Of a stretch of 64,000 bases of DNA, positions 7,664 through 16,767 are shown piece by piece. A model generated the notes under the pieces. That model ran no database searches. It was not told the origin of the DNA and saw only the letters and a program-made list of their open reading frames with translations. The stretch is from an uncultured Fidelibacterota bacterium. GTDB lineage: Bacteria; Fidelibacterota; Marinisomatia; Marinisomatales; Marinisomataceae. A program made the translations under genes and the position numbers. The stretch is from contig CACNWW010000004.1 of NCBI GenBank assembly GCA_902624275.1, forward strand, positions 1 to 64,000, written 5' to 3'. Numbering within the stretch: position 1 is the stretch's first letter; each line of letters opens with the position of its first letter.

Positions 7664-10600
7664 ATGAAAAAAACAATATCTATTATAATTTTAAACGTTC
7701 TTGTTTTTGCTTCAACTAGTAACAGCGTTGGTGGAGCTAAAAGCCATTCTATTGAATTATTACACTGGGGTAGACATACTCCAATTTCCTTAAATGATGA
7801 TATTTTAATTACTGCTAAATCTTTTGTCACATCAAAAAGCAGAGAAGTTCAAGCTTATCAAATTCAAAATGATGGATCTCCTTTATTGGTGCAAAATATT
7901 TCATCTCCCTCTCCATCTTTAGGAGATGATTTCGGTTTTAGCATAGATCATGATGAAAACTATTTAGTAATTGGTTCTCCTGGTTTTGATGAAGGTAGAG
8001 GAGCCGCATATCTTTATAAAAAAATTGAAAATAATTGGGTTTTAGATAAAACTTTTATTAATCCTTCAGCTCAAAATAATGGAAAACCACACAAGTTTGG
8101 ATATAGTGTATCATTAAATAATACTTATGTTTCAATTTCTTCTCCATTTAACAAAGATGGTATTGTTTATATTTATTCAATTGATGATATTGAAAATAAA
8201 GGTTCTTTAACTCCAAATTTTAAATTAGATGTTCAAGAAATCGATGGTGTTGCTGGTTGCTATTCAGAGGGTCCAGACAGATTTGGATTTGGACTAATTA
8301 CTTCAATGAATAATAACTATTTATTACTTGGGTCACTCAAAGATTTTGCTTATTTAGTTACATTTGAAGATGAAAAAATAATTGGAGAATCTTTCACATT
8401 TCCAGAAAATCAACTTAGCAGAGATGATGACATAAACGAAAAACTTAGATTTGGTGAAAATGTTTTTTTAGGTTCAGAGAGTGTATATATATCATCATTA
8501 GGTTTCGATCATGATGCAGGAGCAGTATTGAAGTATGATAAGTTTCAAAATAGTAATAGATGGTTTTTGTCAGATTTTATTCAACCTTCAATTGATCACT
8601 CTCATAAAATATCCAAAACTGATAATTTTGAAAATAATTACTTTGGTTTTAGAATAGCTGAAACAAACGATCATGTATTTATTTCATCATTTAATGATCC
8701 AAAAATTCATCAATATTCAAAAAATAGTTATGACCTAGTTTTTGATAAACATTTAATCGCTGATGTTAATGAAGACGATAAATACACAGGAAGAAATATT
8801 AAAGCCAATGAAAATATTTTAGTATCAGATGCATACTATTCTGAAAAACTTTATATCCAAAATTTTTCATTATCTCAAGATAGAAATAGTATACACGAGA
8901 TTTCAACTTCAGAAAATAGAAGCTCTATTTTTTCTAAAGTAAAATGTGAAAATGGATACGCGGGTGATTATGAATGTAATGATGTAGATTTGATGTCATA
9001 CCTCGATAAGACAGCAATGCTTCATTATTATAATGGTAATCCTAATTCAGCTATTTTAAATGATATTTGGGGATGGACAGATCCATTGACTCAAAAAGAA
9101 TATGCATTGGTTGGTATGAGTCCTGGAACCGCCTTTGTAGATATTTCAAACCCTGAAGTTCCTGTTTACGTTGGTAGTCTTCCAACACATACTTATACGA
9201 GTACTTGGAGAGATTTAAAAGTATATCAAAATCATGTATATATTGTTTCTGAAGCGAGCAGTCATGGAATGCAGGTTTTTGATTTGACTGAGCTAAGAAA
9301 CTATTCTGGATCTCCCATAACATTTTCTAATACTGCACATTATAATGGATTTGGTAATGCTCATAATATTTTTATTAATGAAGATACTGGATTTGCTTAT
9401 GCAATAGGTACCTCAACATGTGGAGGGGGACTTCATATTGTTGATATCGGAGATCCTTATAATCCTCAATATTCTGCTTGTATTCGAGATCCTAATACAG
9501 GAAGAAGTGGTACAGGTTATGTTCATGATGTCCAGTGTGTAATATATAATGGTCCAGACACAGCTTATGTTGGAAAAGAGATATGTTTTGGTTCAAATGA
9601 GACCGCAGTATGGATTACCGATGTTTCATCAAAAACTAATGACAATTCTGGAAGTAAGACAATTGCTCTTGGATCTTATGATGACTATTATACTCATCAA
9701 GGATGGTTGACTGAAGATCATAAGTATTTGATAGTTAATGATGAACTTGATGAAAGTAGTTCATCCAGTATAAATCGTACAAGAACTTTAATATGGGATG
9801 TGCAAGATTTAAATAATCCTACATTGGAAACAGAATATTACGGTCCAAATCCATCTATTGACCATAATAATTACATAGTTGGCGATGAAGCTTTTATGTC
9901 ACATTATTCAAGCGGTTTGAGAATTCTTGACATATCAGATATTAATAATCCATTTGAAAAAGCCTTTTTTGATGTACATCCTTCAAATAACAATACAAAC
10001 TTTGATGGCTCGTGGAGTAATTATCCATTTTTTGATAGCAAGAATATTATAGTTACTGCTATTGATGATGGATTGTTCGTTTTAAAGCAGTCTATTAATT
10101 TAAGTGCTCCTGAAATAGCTATTTCAGTTCCCGAAAATGGCTCTGTATTACTTGAAATGAATTTGCAAGATACCAACATTGATAAGATAAGGTTATATCG
10201 TTCTGGAGTTCAGTCATTTACACCCTCCACTGCAAACTTAATTGCTGAAATAAATTATCCAAATACAACCTATTTAGATACAAATTTAGACATTGATACG
10301 ATATATTATTATAGAGCAATAGCAGTTTCAGGCACGGATGAGAGTAATTATTCTGATGAAGTTCAAGTAATGCCTGTAATTCTCCCTAATGCTCAACCAA
10401 CTATTGATTTTATACCAGATTTAATTATAGATGAGGATAATGAAACTTCTATTACATTAACTGGAATTAGTTATGGTAATGATTTAAACTCTCAACAAGT
10501 AAATGTTAGTGCTACTGCAGGAAATGCTAATCTTATTGAAGACTTAATAATTAATGTTAATCCCTCTGACGATTCTGAATATAATTTAAAGATAATACCA

Positions 10601-11413
10601 AAAGATAATAAATTTGGTCAGACAATAATTGTTGTAGTTGTTAGTGATAATGGAGGTACTCAAGATGGAGGAATTGATCACATTGAAGTCTATTTTAATC
10701 TTACGATTAATTCTGTAAATGATGCACCGCCGGCTGCTATTCAAATTGGTGAATTAATTGTAAGCTCAAATGAATATTTGCTTTATGACGGTATCGATGG
10801 ATTAAATAGATATTTATCAATTGACAAAGATAATGTATCTGATTCACTCCGATTTGAATGGAGCGAAGTTACCGATGTCGACGGAGATGAAGTAAAATAC
10901 AAATTAGTTGGTTATGAAGAATTAAGCTTTTTAAGTATGGAAGAATTCTCTACAGATAATTTTAAAGCCTGGGCTTTTAAAGATATTATTAATCAATTTT
11001 CAAATCCGCTTCAAATATATTCAGGTTATTGGAGAGTAATTTCAACAGATGGACAACTTAGTACAATTTCTAATCCTTTAAATGGAAAATTATTTGTCGA
11101 CGGTATTGGTTTAATTCCTGATGAATGGGGAATTAATCAAAGTTATCCTAATCCTTTTAGATCATTTACAACAATTGAATATGAAGTTCCATCGCAATCA
11201 AATATTGTAATAAATGTTTTCAATATTAAAGGACAAATAATTAAAACCTTGGTTGACCAAGAGGTGAGCGCTGGCTATCAAACCGTTATTTGGGATGGTA
11301 CAAATGATAATGACGAGCCAGTAAGCTCTGGAGTATATTTTTGTCAAATTTTTACTAAAAATTCTACTTCTAAAAAGTTTAAGAAAGCTATTAAACTTGT
11401 AAAATTGCGTTAA
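7664..11413 (+). CDS. Large secreted choice-of-anchor-B protein with T9SS-type sorting domain
   Basis: 1249-aa exported protein. After the signal peptide come repeats of about 60 residues resembling beta-propeller/FG-GAP units (for example DNYLVIGSPGFDEGRGAAYL). A choice-of-anchor B domain lies near residues 440-820, with recurrent VDISNPEVPVYVGSL and HIVDIGDPYNPQYSA units. A fibronectin III-like segment, a tandem-repeat beta region and a C-terminal FlgD-like Por sorting domain follow (QSYPNPF, VFNIKGQIIKTL, DNDEPVSSGVYF). The sorting domain implies export through a type IX-like system and surface anchoring. Probable role: adhesion or polymer binding at the cell surface; no catalytic motif is seen. 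Its stop overlaps the next start (TAATG). Confidence 0.85.
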   Translation: MKKTISIIILNVLVFASTSNSVGGAKSHSIELLHWGRHTPISLNDDILITAKSFVTSKSREVQAYQIQNDGSPLLVQNISSPSPSLGDDFGFSIDHDENYLVIGSPGFDEGRGAAYLYKKIENNWVLDKTFINPSAQNNGKPHKFGYSVSLNNTYVSISSPFNKDGIVYIYSIDDIENKGSLTPNFKLDVQEIDGVAGCYSEGPDRFGFGLITSMNNNYLLLGSLKDFAYLVTFEDEKIIGESFTFPENQLSRDDDINEKLRFGENVFLGSESVYISSLGFDHDAGAVLKYDKFQNSNRWFLSDFIQPSIDHSHKISKTDNFENNYFGFRIAETNDHVFISSFNDPKIHQYSKNSYDLVFDKHLIADVNEDDKYTGRNIKANENILVSDAYYSEKLYIQNFSLSQDRNSIHEISTSENRSSIFSKVKCENGYAGDYECNDVDLMSYLDKTAMLHYYNGNPNSAILNDIWGWTDPLTQKEYALVGMSPGTAFVDISNPEVPVYVGSLPTHTYTSTWRDLKVYQNHVYIVSEASSHGMQVFDLTELRNYSGSPITFSNTAHYNGFGNAHNIFINEDTGFAYAIGTSTCGGGLHIVDIGDPYNPQYSACIRDPNTGRSGTGYVHDVQCVIYNGPDTAYVGKEICFGSNETAVWITDVSSKTNDNSGSKTIALGSYDDYYTHQGWLTEDHKYLIVNDELDESSSSSINRTRTLIWDVQDLNNPTLETEYYGPNPSIDHNNYIVGDEAFMSHYSSGLRILDISDINNPFEKAFFDVHPSNNNTNFDGSWSNYPFFDSKNIIVTAIDDGLFVLKQSINLSAPEIAISVPENGSVLLEMNLQDTNIDKIRLYRSGVQSFTPSTANLIAEINYPNTTYLDTNLDIDTIYYYRAIAVSGTDESNYSDEVQVMPVILPNAQPTIDFIPDLIIDEDNETSITLTGISYGNDLNSQQVNVSATAGNANLIEDLIINVNPSDDSEYNLKIIPKDNKFGQTIIVVVVSDNGGTQDGGIDHIEVYFNLTINSVNDAPPAAIQIGELIVSSNEYLLYDGIDGLNRYLSIDKDNVSDSLRFEWSEVTDVDGDEVKYKLVGYEELSFLSMEEFSTDNFKAWAFKDIINQFSNPLQIYSGYWRVISTDGQLSTISNPLNGKLFVDGIGLIPDEWGINQSYPNPFRSFTTIEYEVPSQSNIVINVFNIKGQIIKTLVDQEVSAGYQTVIWDGTNDNDEPVSSGVYFCQIFTKNSTSKKFKKAIKLVKLR

Positions 11414-12027
11414 TGTCTCCATTAAAGAATCTCTATAGATGGATTTTATCCTGGGCAGAAAGCACCTATGGTACTTTAATACTTTTTTTAGTAGCATTTG
11501 CTGAATCTTCATTTTTTCCAGTTCCTGCTGATCCACTTTTGATGGCACTATGTCTTGGAAAAGTTAAAAAGTCTATGTACTACGTCTTCATGTGTACTCT
11601 TGGTTCAGTATTAGGTGGTATATTTGGCTTTATAATAGGATATTTCTTATGGTATACTCCAGGCGGCGAGTTAACAGGAATAGCAAACTTCTTTTTTCGT
11701 GTAATTCCAGGTTTTTCTCCTGAAGTTTTTGATAACGTTGGTGCACAGTATGATGCACATAATTTCTTAGTAATATTTACAGCAGCATTTACACCAATTC
11801 CATACAAAGTCTTTTCAATTACAGCAGGTGTATTTCAAATTAATCTTCCAGTTTTTATAATTGCATCTATTTTAGGCAGAGGTGGTAGATTTATTATCAT
11901 TGGTTTGTTAATAAGATTTTTTGGTGAACCAGTAAAAGCAATGATGGATAAGCATTTTAATACTTTTATAATAGTATTAACTATTATTTTTGCACTAAGT
12001 TATGTCTTAGTCGCATATTTATTTTAA
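11413..12027 (+). CDS. DedA/YqaA-family (VTT domain) inner-membrane protein
   Basis: 204-aa polytopic membrane protein with the VTT/SNARE-associated pattern: AFAESSFFPVPADPLLMALCLG (re-entrant segment), GGIFGFIIGYFLWY, and the later FTAAFTPIPYKVFSITAGVF with its conserved Phe-Thr-Pro-(I/L)-Pro. The arrangement is the YqaA subfamily. Relatives are implicated in lipid-carrier or phospholipid flipping and membrane homeostasis. The start codon overlaps the previous stop as TAATG, and the next gene begins within a few bases, so it is translated from a polycistronic message. A transport substrate cannot be assigned. Confidence 0.85.
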   Translation: MSPLKNLYRWILSWAESTYGTLILFLVAFAESSFFPVPADPLLMALCLGKVKKSMYYVFMCTLGSVLGGIFGFIIGYFLWYTPGGELTGIANFFFRVIPGFSPEVFDNVGAQYDAHNFLVIFTAAFTPIPYKVFSITAGVFQINLPVFIIASILGRGGRFIIIGLLIRFFGEPVKAMMDKHFNTFIIVLTIIFALSYVLVAYLF

Positions 12028-12041
12028 TGAAAGGATATAAT

Positions 12042-13310
12042 ATGAAAAAATTGATAATTTTAACTTTATTTTTAGTTGGATGTTCTTCTACTTCTTCAAA
12101 TTTTCTAGATTTTAAAGCTACGAAAAAAACTCAATCTGATACTTCTGTTGAAGATTTTAAATCACGTTTAGGTTATTTGGCATCTGATAAGCTAGGAGGT
12201 AGAAGCGCTGGAAGTAAAGGTGATATTCTTGCAAGAGATTATATGGTTGATTTATTTAAAAAATCTACATCATTGGTTACTGTTCAAGAATTTGAAGTTA
12301 TAACTAATAGAAGAACCAAAGATACTGCAATTACATACAATATTATTGGAGTATTACCTGGAAATGATCCTTTATTAAAAGATGAATTTGTAATTGTAGG
12401 CGGTCATTATGACACGACACCAAATCCACCAAAAGCTAGAAGATTATTTTTTGATAATATTAATAATGGTGCTGATGATAATGCTTCAGGAACAGCTATG
12501 GTTTTAGAATTGTTTGAGAAATATGCATCTACAAATAATCACAAGAGAACTTTAGTATTTATTCTTTTTGGTGGAGAAGAATTAGGTTTATTGGGATCAA
12601 AGCATTATGCAGAGAATCCAACAATAAAACTTGATAAGGTTCAATTAATGGTTAATCTAGATATGGTTGGAAGGTTAGATGAGAACAAAAATGTTTATTT
12701 AGGCGGAGTTCCAACAGCTTATGGCTTTATTGAGACTTTAAAGCCATTCTTTGAGCAAAGTGAATTGAATGTTACTAGTTATGAACATACAGCTAGCGGA
12801 GTAAGAAGTTTATTTTCTCGTTCTGATCATTATAATTTTTACAGAAAAGATGTTCCATCATTATTCTTTTTTACGGGAATTCATAAAGATTACCATACTC
12901 CAAGAGACGAGGCGGACTTAATTAACTATAATGGTTTAAAACTAATTTCCGATCTAGCTGAAAAAGTCATTGATAATGCAGCTAATAGAAGTGACAGGTT
13001 AGAATTTAGAGCCTTACCAAAGCTTGAGGAGGAATCTGAAAGAACTCCAGCAAGAATGAAAGTTTCATTTGGAGTTATGCCAGATTACGCTCATCAAGGT
13101 TCAGGTTTAAAAATTGATGCTGTCTTAGATAATAGACCTGCTAAAAATTCAGGGATGAAGGACGGAGATATAATCATTAAAATTCAAGATATAGTAGTTG
13201 ATGATATTTATAAATATATGGAAATACTATCAAAAATTGAACCTGGATCAAAAGCACAGGCTACAGTATTAAGAAATGATGAAGAATTAACAATTGATGT
13301 ACAATTTTAG
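12042..13310 (+). CDS. M28-family aminopeptidase lipoprotein with C-terminal PDZ domain
   Basis: 422-aa lipoprotein: MKKLIILTLFLVGC gives a lipobox Cys14. The ATG at 12042 is chosen because AAAGGA lies just upstream and the signal peptide then starts correctly. The M28 zinc-peptidase motifs are complete: VGGHYDT (His-Tyr-Asp), GADDNASGTAM (bridging Asp), FGGEELGLLGS (catalytic Glu and ligand Glu), NLDMVGR (Asp) and DYHTPRDE (His). The last ~85 residues form a PDZ domain (GSGLKIDAVLDNRPAKNSGMKDGD). It is probably a periplasmic or outer-membrane peptidase for peptide scavenging. It overlaps the next gene by 14 bases. Confidence 0.9.
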   Translation: MKKLIILTLFLVGCSSTSSNFLDFKATKKTQSDTSVEDFKSRLGYLASDKLGGRSAGSKGDILARDYMVDLFKKSTSLVTVQEFEVITNRRTKDTAITYNIIGVLPGNDPLLKDEFVIVGGHYDTTPNPPKARRLFFDNINNGADDNASGTAMVLELFEKYASTNNHKRTLVFILFGGEELGLLGSKHYAENPTIKLDKVQLMVNLDMVGRLDENKNVYLGGVPTAYGFIETLKPFFEQSELNVTSYEHTASGVRSLFSRSDHYNFYRKDVPSLFFFTGIHKDYHTPRDEADLINYNGLKLISDLAEKVIDNAANRSDRLEFRALPKLEEESERTPARMKVSFGVMPDYAHQGSGLKIDAVLDNRPAKNSGMKDGDIIIKIQDIVVDDIYKYMEILSKIEPGSKAQATVLRNDEELTIDVQF

Positions 13311-14328
13311 ACTTTTAATATCTTTACTATTTATTTTTGGATGTCAAGAATCCAAAAGCTATCATCTTCAAAATGTAACACAACTTTCTTTTCTGGGAGA
13401 TAATGGAGAGGCATACTTTAATGCCGATAATTCAAAAGTTGTATTTCAGTCTAAGAGAAACAATAATGAATGTGATAAACTTTATATTGTTGATATTGAT
13501 GGCAAAAATTTTTCTGAATTTCCACTAAAAGATGGTGCTTTTACTTGTGCTTATTATTCACTTAACGACTCATATATATTTTTTTCATCAACGATGCATT
13601 TAGGAAAAGATTGTCCTGAAATTTATAAAGATCCAAACCCCAGAAAATATATTTGGCCTCTTAGAAATTATGAGATTTACAGGTTTGACGGTGAGGAAGC
13701 AATCCAATTAACTGATTATCCTGGATATAATGCTGAAACTACAATTCATCCAACAGAAGAAAAGGTAATTTTCACATCTTTAAGGGAAGGTGATATAAAT
13801 CTTTATGAAATGGATTATAATGGAGATAATGTAATTCAAATTACAACAGAATATGGCTACGATGGAGGTGCATTTTACTCTCCTGAGGGCGATAGAATTG
13901 TTTGGAGAGCTTGGTATCCATCTACAGAAGAAGAAAAGGAGCAATGGAAAAATAATTTATCTAAGAAGTTTATTGAATCAGTGCCATTAGATATTTATGT
14001 AGCTGATAGAGATGGAAGCAATAAACAACGCTTAACAAAGAATGGTGCAACTAATTGGTCACCATCATGGCATCCTGATGGAAAACATATTGTTTTTTCT
14101 TCAAATATGGATGACTGGAGAGAAGATTACAACGCTTATGGAAGCAATTTTGAAATATATATGATTAATATAAAAACAAAAAAATTAGTTAGACTAACTA
14201 ACAACAAGACATTTGATTCATTCCCTGTCTTTTCAAAAGACGGAAAAAAAATAGTATTCTCTTCAAATAGAGATGCTTTAAATCCGAGAAATACAAATAT
14301 TTTCATTGCTGATGTCGTCGATAAATAG
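13297..14328 (+). CDS. TolB-like beta-propeller lipoprotein (PD40/WD40-like repeats)
   Basis: 343-aa lipoprotein with signal peptide ending IFGC (Cys16). The start is the ATG at 13297, inside the end of the peptidase gene. The mature region consists of PD40 repeats, seen as FNADNSKVVFQSKR, HPTEEKVIFTSLREGDINLY, YSPEGDRIVW, WHPDGKHIVFSSN and FSKDGKKIVFSSNRD. This is the six-bladed TolB/DPP-IV-N type propeller. There is no TolB N-terminal domain and no peptidase domain, so it is likely a binding scaffold. Coupling to the M28 peptidase suggests a shared task in peptide or carbohydrate use. Confidence 0.8.
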   Translation: MYNFRLLISLLFIFGCQESKSYHLQNVTQLSFLGDNGEAYFNADNSKVVFQSKRNNNECDKLYIVDIDGKNFSEFPLKDGAFTCAYYSLNDSYIFFSSTMHLGKDCPEIYKDPNPRKYIWPLRNYEIYRFDGEEAIQLTDYPGYNAETTIHPTEEKVIFTSLREGDINLYEMDYNGDNVIQITTEYGYDGGAFYSPEGDRIVWRAWYPSTEEEKEQWKNNLSKKFIESVPLDIYVADRDGSNKQRLTKNGATNWSPSWHPDGKHIVFSSNMDDWREDYNAYGSNFEIYMINIKTKKLVRLTNNKTFDSFPVFSKDGKKIVFSSNRDALNPRNTNIFIADVVDK

Positions 14329-14329
14329 T

Positions 14330-14356
14330 TATTATTGAGATTTAATCTCAATAATA
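14330..14356. promoter_or_regulatory. Perfect 27-bp inverted repeat between TolB-like and receptor genes
   Basis: Two exact 13-base arms (TATTATTGAGATT and its reverse complement) around a single central T. It starts two bases after the upstream stop codon and is followed by CTTGTTTTT, so it could act as an AT-rich intrinsic terminator. Its position 63 bases before the FecA-like receptor start also suits an operator. A Fur box is usually 19 bp with GATAAT-type hexamers, and this does not match that consensus well. Confidence 0.55.
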
Positions 14357-14418
14357 CTTGTTTTTCATTTTTTTTGACTTTAATATTGCGGCATAATCTC
14401 AAAAAAAGAGGAGTAAAA

Positions 14419-16608
14419 ATGAGAAAACTGATTGTATTTTTATTTTTAATAAATATATCATATGCACAAAATGTTGTTGCTGAATCAGATTCTACCAAAC
14501 CAATTGCACTTGACGCCGTTGAGGTATTAGCAGAGTCAAGAAGTATTACTACAGGATTATTCCTTCGTGATGCTGCTCCAAGCGATGTTGTTAGTAAAAC
14601 TGAGTTAGAACAATTTAATCATACTGATATACATAGAATCGTCGGAAGAATTCCAGGAGTTTATATTTCTGAAGAAGATGGTTTAGGATTAAGACCTAAT
14701 ATTGGTATAAGAGGTACAGGATCTTCAAGAATGGAGAAATTGAATGTAATGGAAGACGGTGTATTGATAGCACCAGCTCCTTATGCATCTCCTGCTGCCT
14801 ACTATTCACCAACCGCAGGTAGAATGGAATCTATTGAAATTAGAAAAGGTTCTACTCAAATTAAACATGGTCCTTTTACTACTGGAGGTTCTTTGAATTA
14901 TATTTCTTCTGCAATACCTTCAGAGCAAATGAGTTCTGTATCACTTGATTTAGGTAGCTTTGGCAAAACACTTTTGCATGCTAAATCTGGCGGAACAAAT
15001 GGAAAGCTTGGTTATCTTGTAGAGTTATTTTCTGATAATACTGATGGTTTTAAAGAACTTGATGGCGGGGGAAGCACAGGTTACGGAAAAACCGACTTTA
15101 TGACTAAACTAAGATATAGCTTTAGTGATGCTCATGCAATTGAGTTTAAATACTCAATGACTGATGAAATTTCAGATGAAACATATTTGGGTCTTACAGA
15201 CACAGATTATTCATCCAATCCATTAAGAAGATATAGAGCTACAGCTCTTGACGAAATGGATGCTGATCATACTCAGTTAATGCTATCATACGCTGCAAAG
15301 CTTTCTGATAATATGACATTAGCTGTAGTAGGTTATAGTAATGATTTCGCAAGAAATTGGTATAAATTGAATAAAGTAAATGGTGCAAAACTAAGCACAA
15401 TTGCAAATGATCCTACAAGTGATGGCTTCAGTGATTTCTACGAACTCATGGATGCCATGGATAGTGTTGATGATGCATACAGAATTAAAGCAAATAATAG
15501 AGAATATTATTCATCTGGTGTTCAAGCAGCATTAAATCTTGTATTAGGTGGACACGACCTTCAAGTTGGAATGAGAGTTCATAGCGATGAAATGGATAGA
15601 TTTCAATGGGAAGATAGGTATAAAATGGCAGGCGGAGAGCTTGTTATGACAACTGAAGCAATTAAAGGATCAGATTCAAATAGAATTGATTCAGCTGAAG
15701 CAACTTCTTTCTATATTGAAGATAGATTTCAAACTAATCTTCTTACCATTACAGCAGGTATGAGATATGAGGATATTACAGTCATGAGAGATGACTGGGG
15801 TAAGACAGATCCTGATAGATCATTAGATCCAACTCAAAGAGAACACAATATGAGTATTGTTGTTCCGGGTGTTTCTTTTGAATATGCATTAAATGATAAT
15901 CAAAATTTATCTTTAAGTATGCATAAAGGATTTGCTCCTCCAGGTCCAGGTACTAGCGGAGTAACAGATGAAGCTGTTGATCCTGAAACTAGTATGAATA
16001 CTGAATTAGGTTATGAAAAATGGAATGGTTACGATGGAGTTAAATTAGTATACTTTATGAACGCTTATGATAACTTGCTTGGTGCAGATACAGCTGCAGC
16101 AGGAGCAGGAACAGATGCACTATACAATGGTGGTGCAATTGATATATCAGGTTTTGAAGTATATCACAGAAGACTTTTAGTTGATAATGGTTCATTACAA
16201 ATGCCGTTAGAGCTATCATGGACAAGAACATCATCAGAATTTGCAGAGTCATTTGATAGTGATTTCTGGGGCGATGTAAGCAAAGGTGATGAATTACCAT
16301 ATTTACCTGAAAATATGTTTGCAGTAAATCTAGGTGTGAATGTTGATAAAATCTCAGCAAATTTAAGTCTTAAACACACCTCAGAAATGCGTACAACAGC
16401 TGGTTCAGGTTCATTAGTAACTGGATCCAAAACTGATGCAACTACAATTATTGACTTAGGTCTTAGATATGATTTACAGTCAAATATTAAATTATCTCTT
16501 GGTGTTAACAATTTAATGGATGATGACGGTATTGTAGCTAGACGTCCTTATGGCGCAAGACCAACAATGCCACGTAGTTTCTCATTAGGAGTCGATTATA
16601 CTTTTTAA
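14419..16608 (+). CDS. TonB-dependent outer-membrane receptor, FecA-like
   Basis: 729-aa outer-membrane transporter. The ATG at 14419 follows a strong AGAGGAG site and gives a clean signal peptide (cleavage after SYAQN). The N-terminal plug (about residues 40-170) has the family features VVSKTELEQFNHTDIHRIVG, GLRPNIGIRGTGSSRMEKLN and a GGSLNYIS motif. The rest is a beta-barrel of alternating strands ending in Phe (GVDYTF). The plug resembles FecA/ferric-siderophore receptors, so iron-chelate uptake is likely, but the ligand is not certain. An inverted repeat upstream and a strong terminator downstream make it a single-gene transcript. Confidence 0.88.
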   Translation: MRKLIVFLFLINISYAQNVVAESDSTKPIALDAVEVLAESRSITTGLFLRDAAPSDVVSKTELEQFNHTDIHRIVGRIPGVYISEEDGLGLRPNIGIRGTGSSRMEKLNVMEDGVLIAPAPYASPAAYYSPTAGRMESIEIRKGSTQIKHGPFTTGGSLNYISSAIPSEQMSSVSLDLGSFGKTLLHAKSGGTNGKLGYLVELFSDNTDGFKELDGGGSTGYGKTDFMTKLRYSFSDAHAIEFKYSMTDEISDETYLGLTDTDYSSNPLRRYRATALDEMDADHTQLMLSYAAKLSDNMTLAVVGYSNDFARNWYKLNKVNGAKLSTIANDPTSDGFSDFYELMDAMDSVDDAYRIKANNREYYSSGVQAALNLVLGGHDLQVGMRVHSDEMDRFQWEDRYKMAGGELVMTTEAIKGSDSNRIDSAEATSFYIEDRFQTNLLTITAGMRYEDITVMRDDWGKTDPDRSLDPTQREHNMSIVVPGVSFEYALNDNQNLSLSMHKGFAPPGPGTSGVTDEAVDPETSMNTELGYEKWNGYDGVKLVYFMNAYDNLLGADTAAAGAGTDALYNGGAIDISGFEVYHRRLLVDNGSLQMPLELSWTRTSSEFAESFDSDFWGDVSKGDELPYLPENMFAVNLGVNVDKISANLSLKHTSEMRTTAGSGSLVTGSKTDATTIIDLGLRYDLQSNIKLSLGVNNLMDDDGIVARRPYGARPTMPRSFSLGVDYTF

Positions 16609-16652
16609 GGTTGTCTTCATTGCATTTTACTCTTAGGCCTTTTAAAGTATCT

Positions 16653-16689
16653 GAACGCCCGATCTTCTGTCAATCGGGCGTTCTTTTTT
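16653..16689 (+). terminator. Intrinsic terminator after the receptor gene
   Basis: Eleven-base perfect GC-rich stem (GAACGCCCGAT pairing with ATCGGGCGTTC) around a nine-base loop, followed directly by TTTTTT. It closes the FecA-like receptor transcript about 45 bases after its stop. Confidence 0.93.
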
Positions 16690-16767
16690 AAGGAACTTCC
16701 TTTAATTTCTTAAGTCGAATAATTAGTATATTTTTTATACTTTTTTTTACTTATAATTACAAGCTTA

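Noticed and set aside
16055-16511. Overlapping minus-strand ORFs of 101 and 115 codons inside the FecA-like receptor gene
   Set aside because: They lie fully within a strongly supported gene, have low-complexity translations and no ribosome site; antisense shadows.
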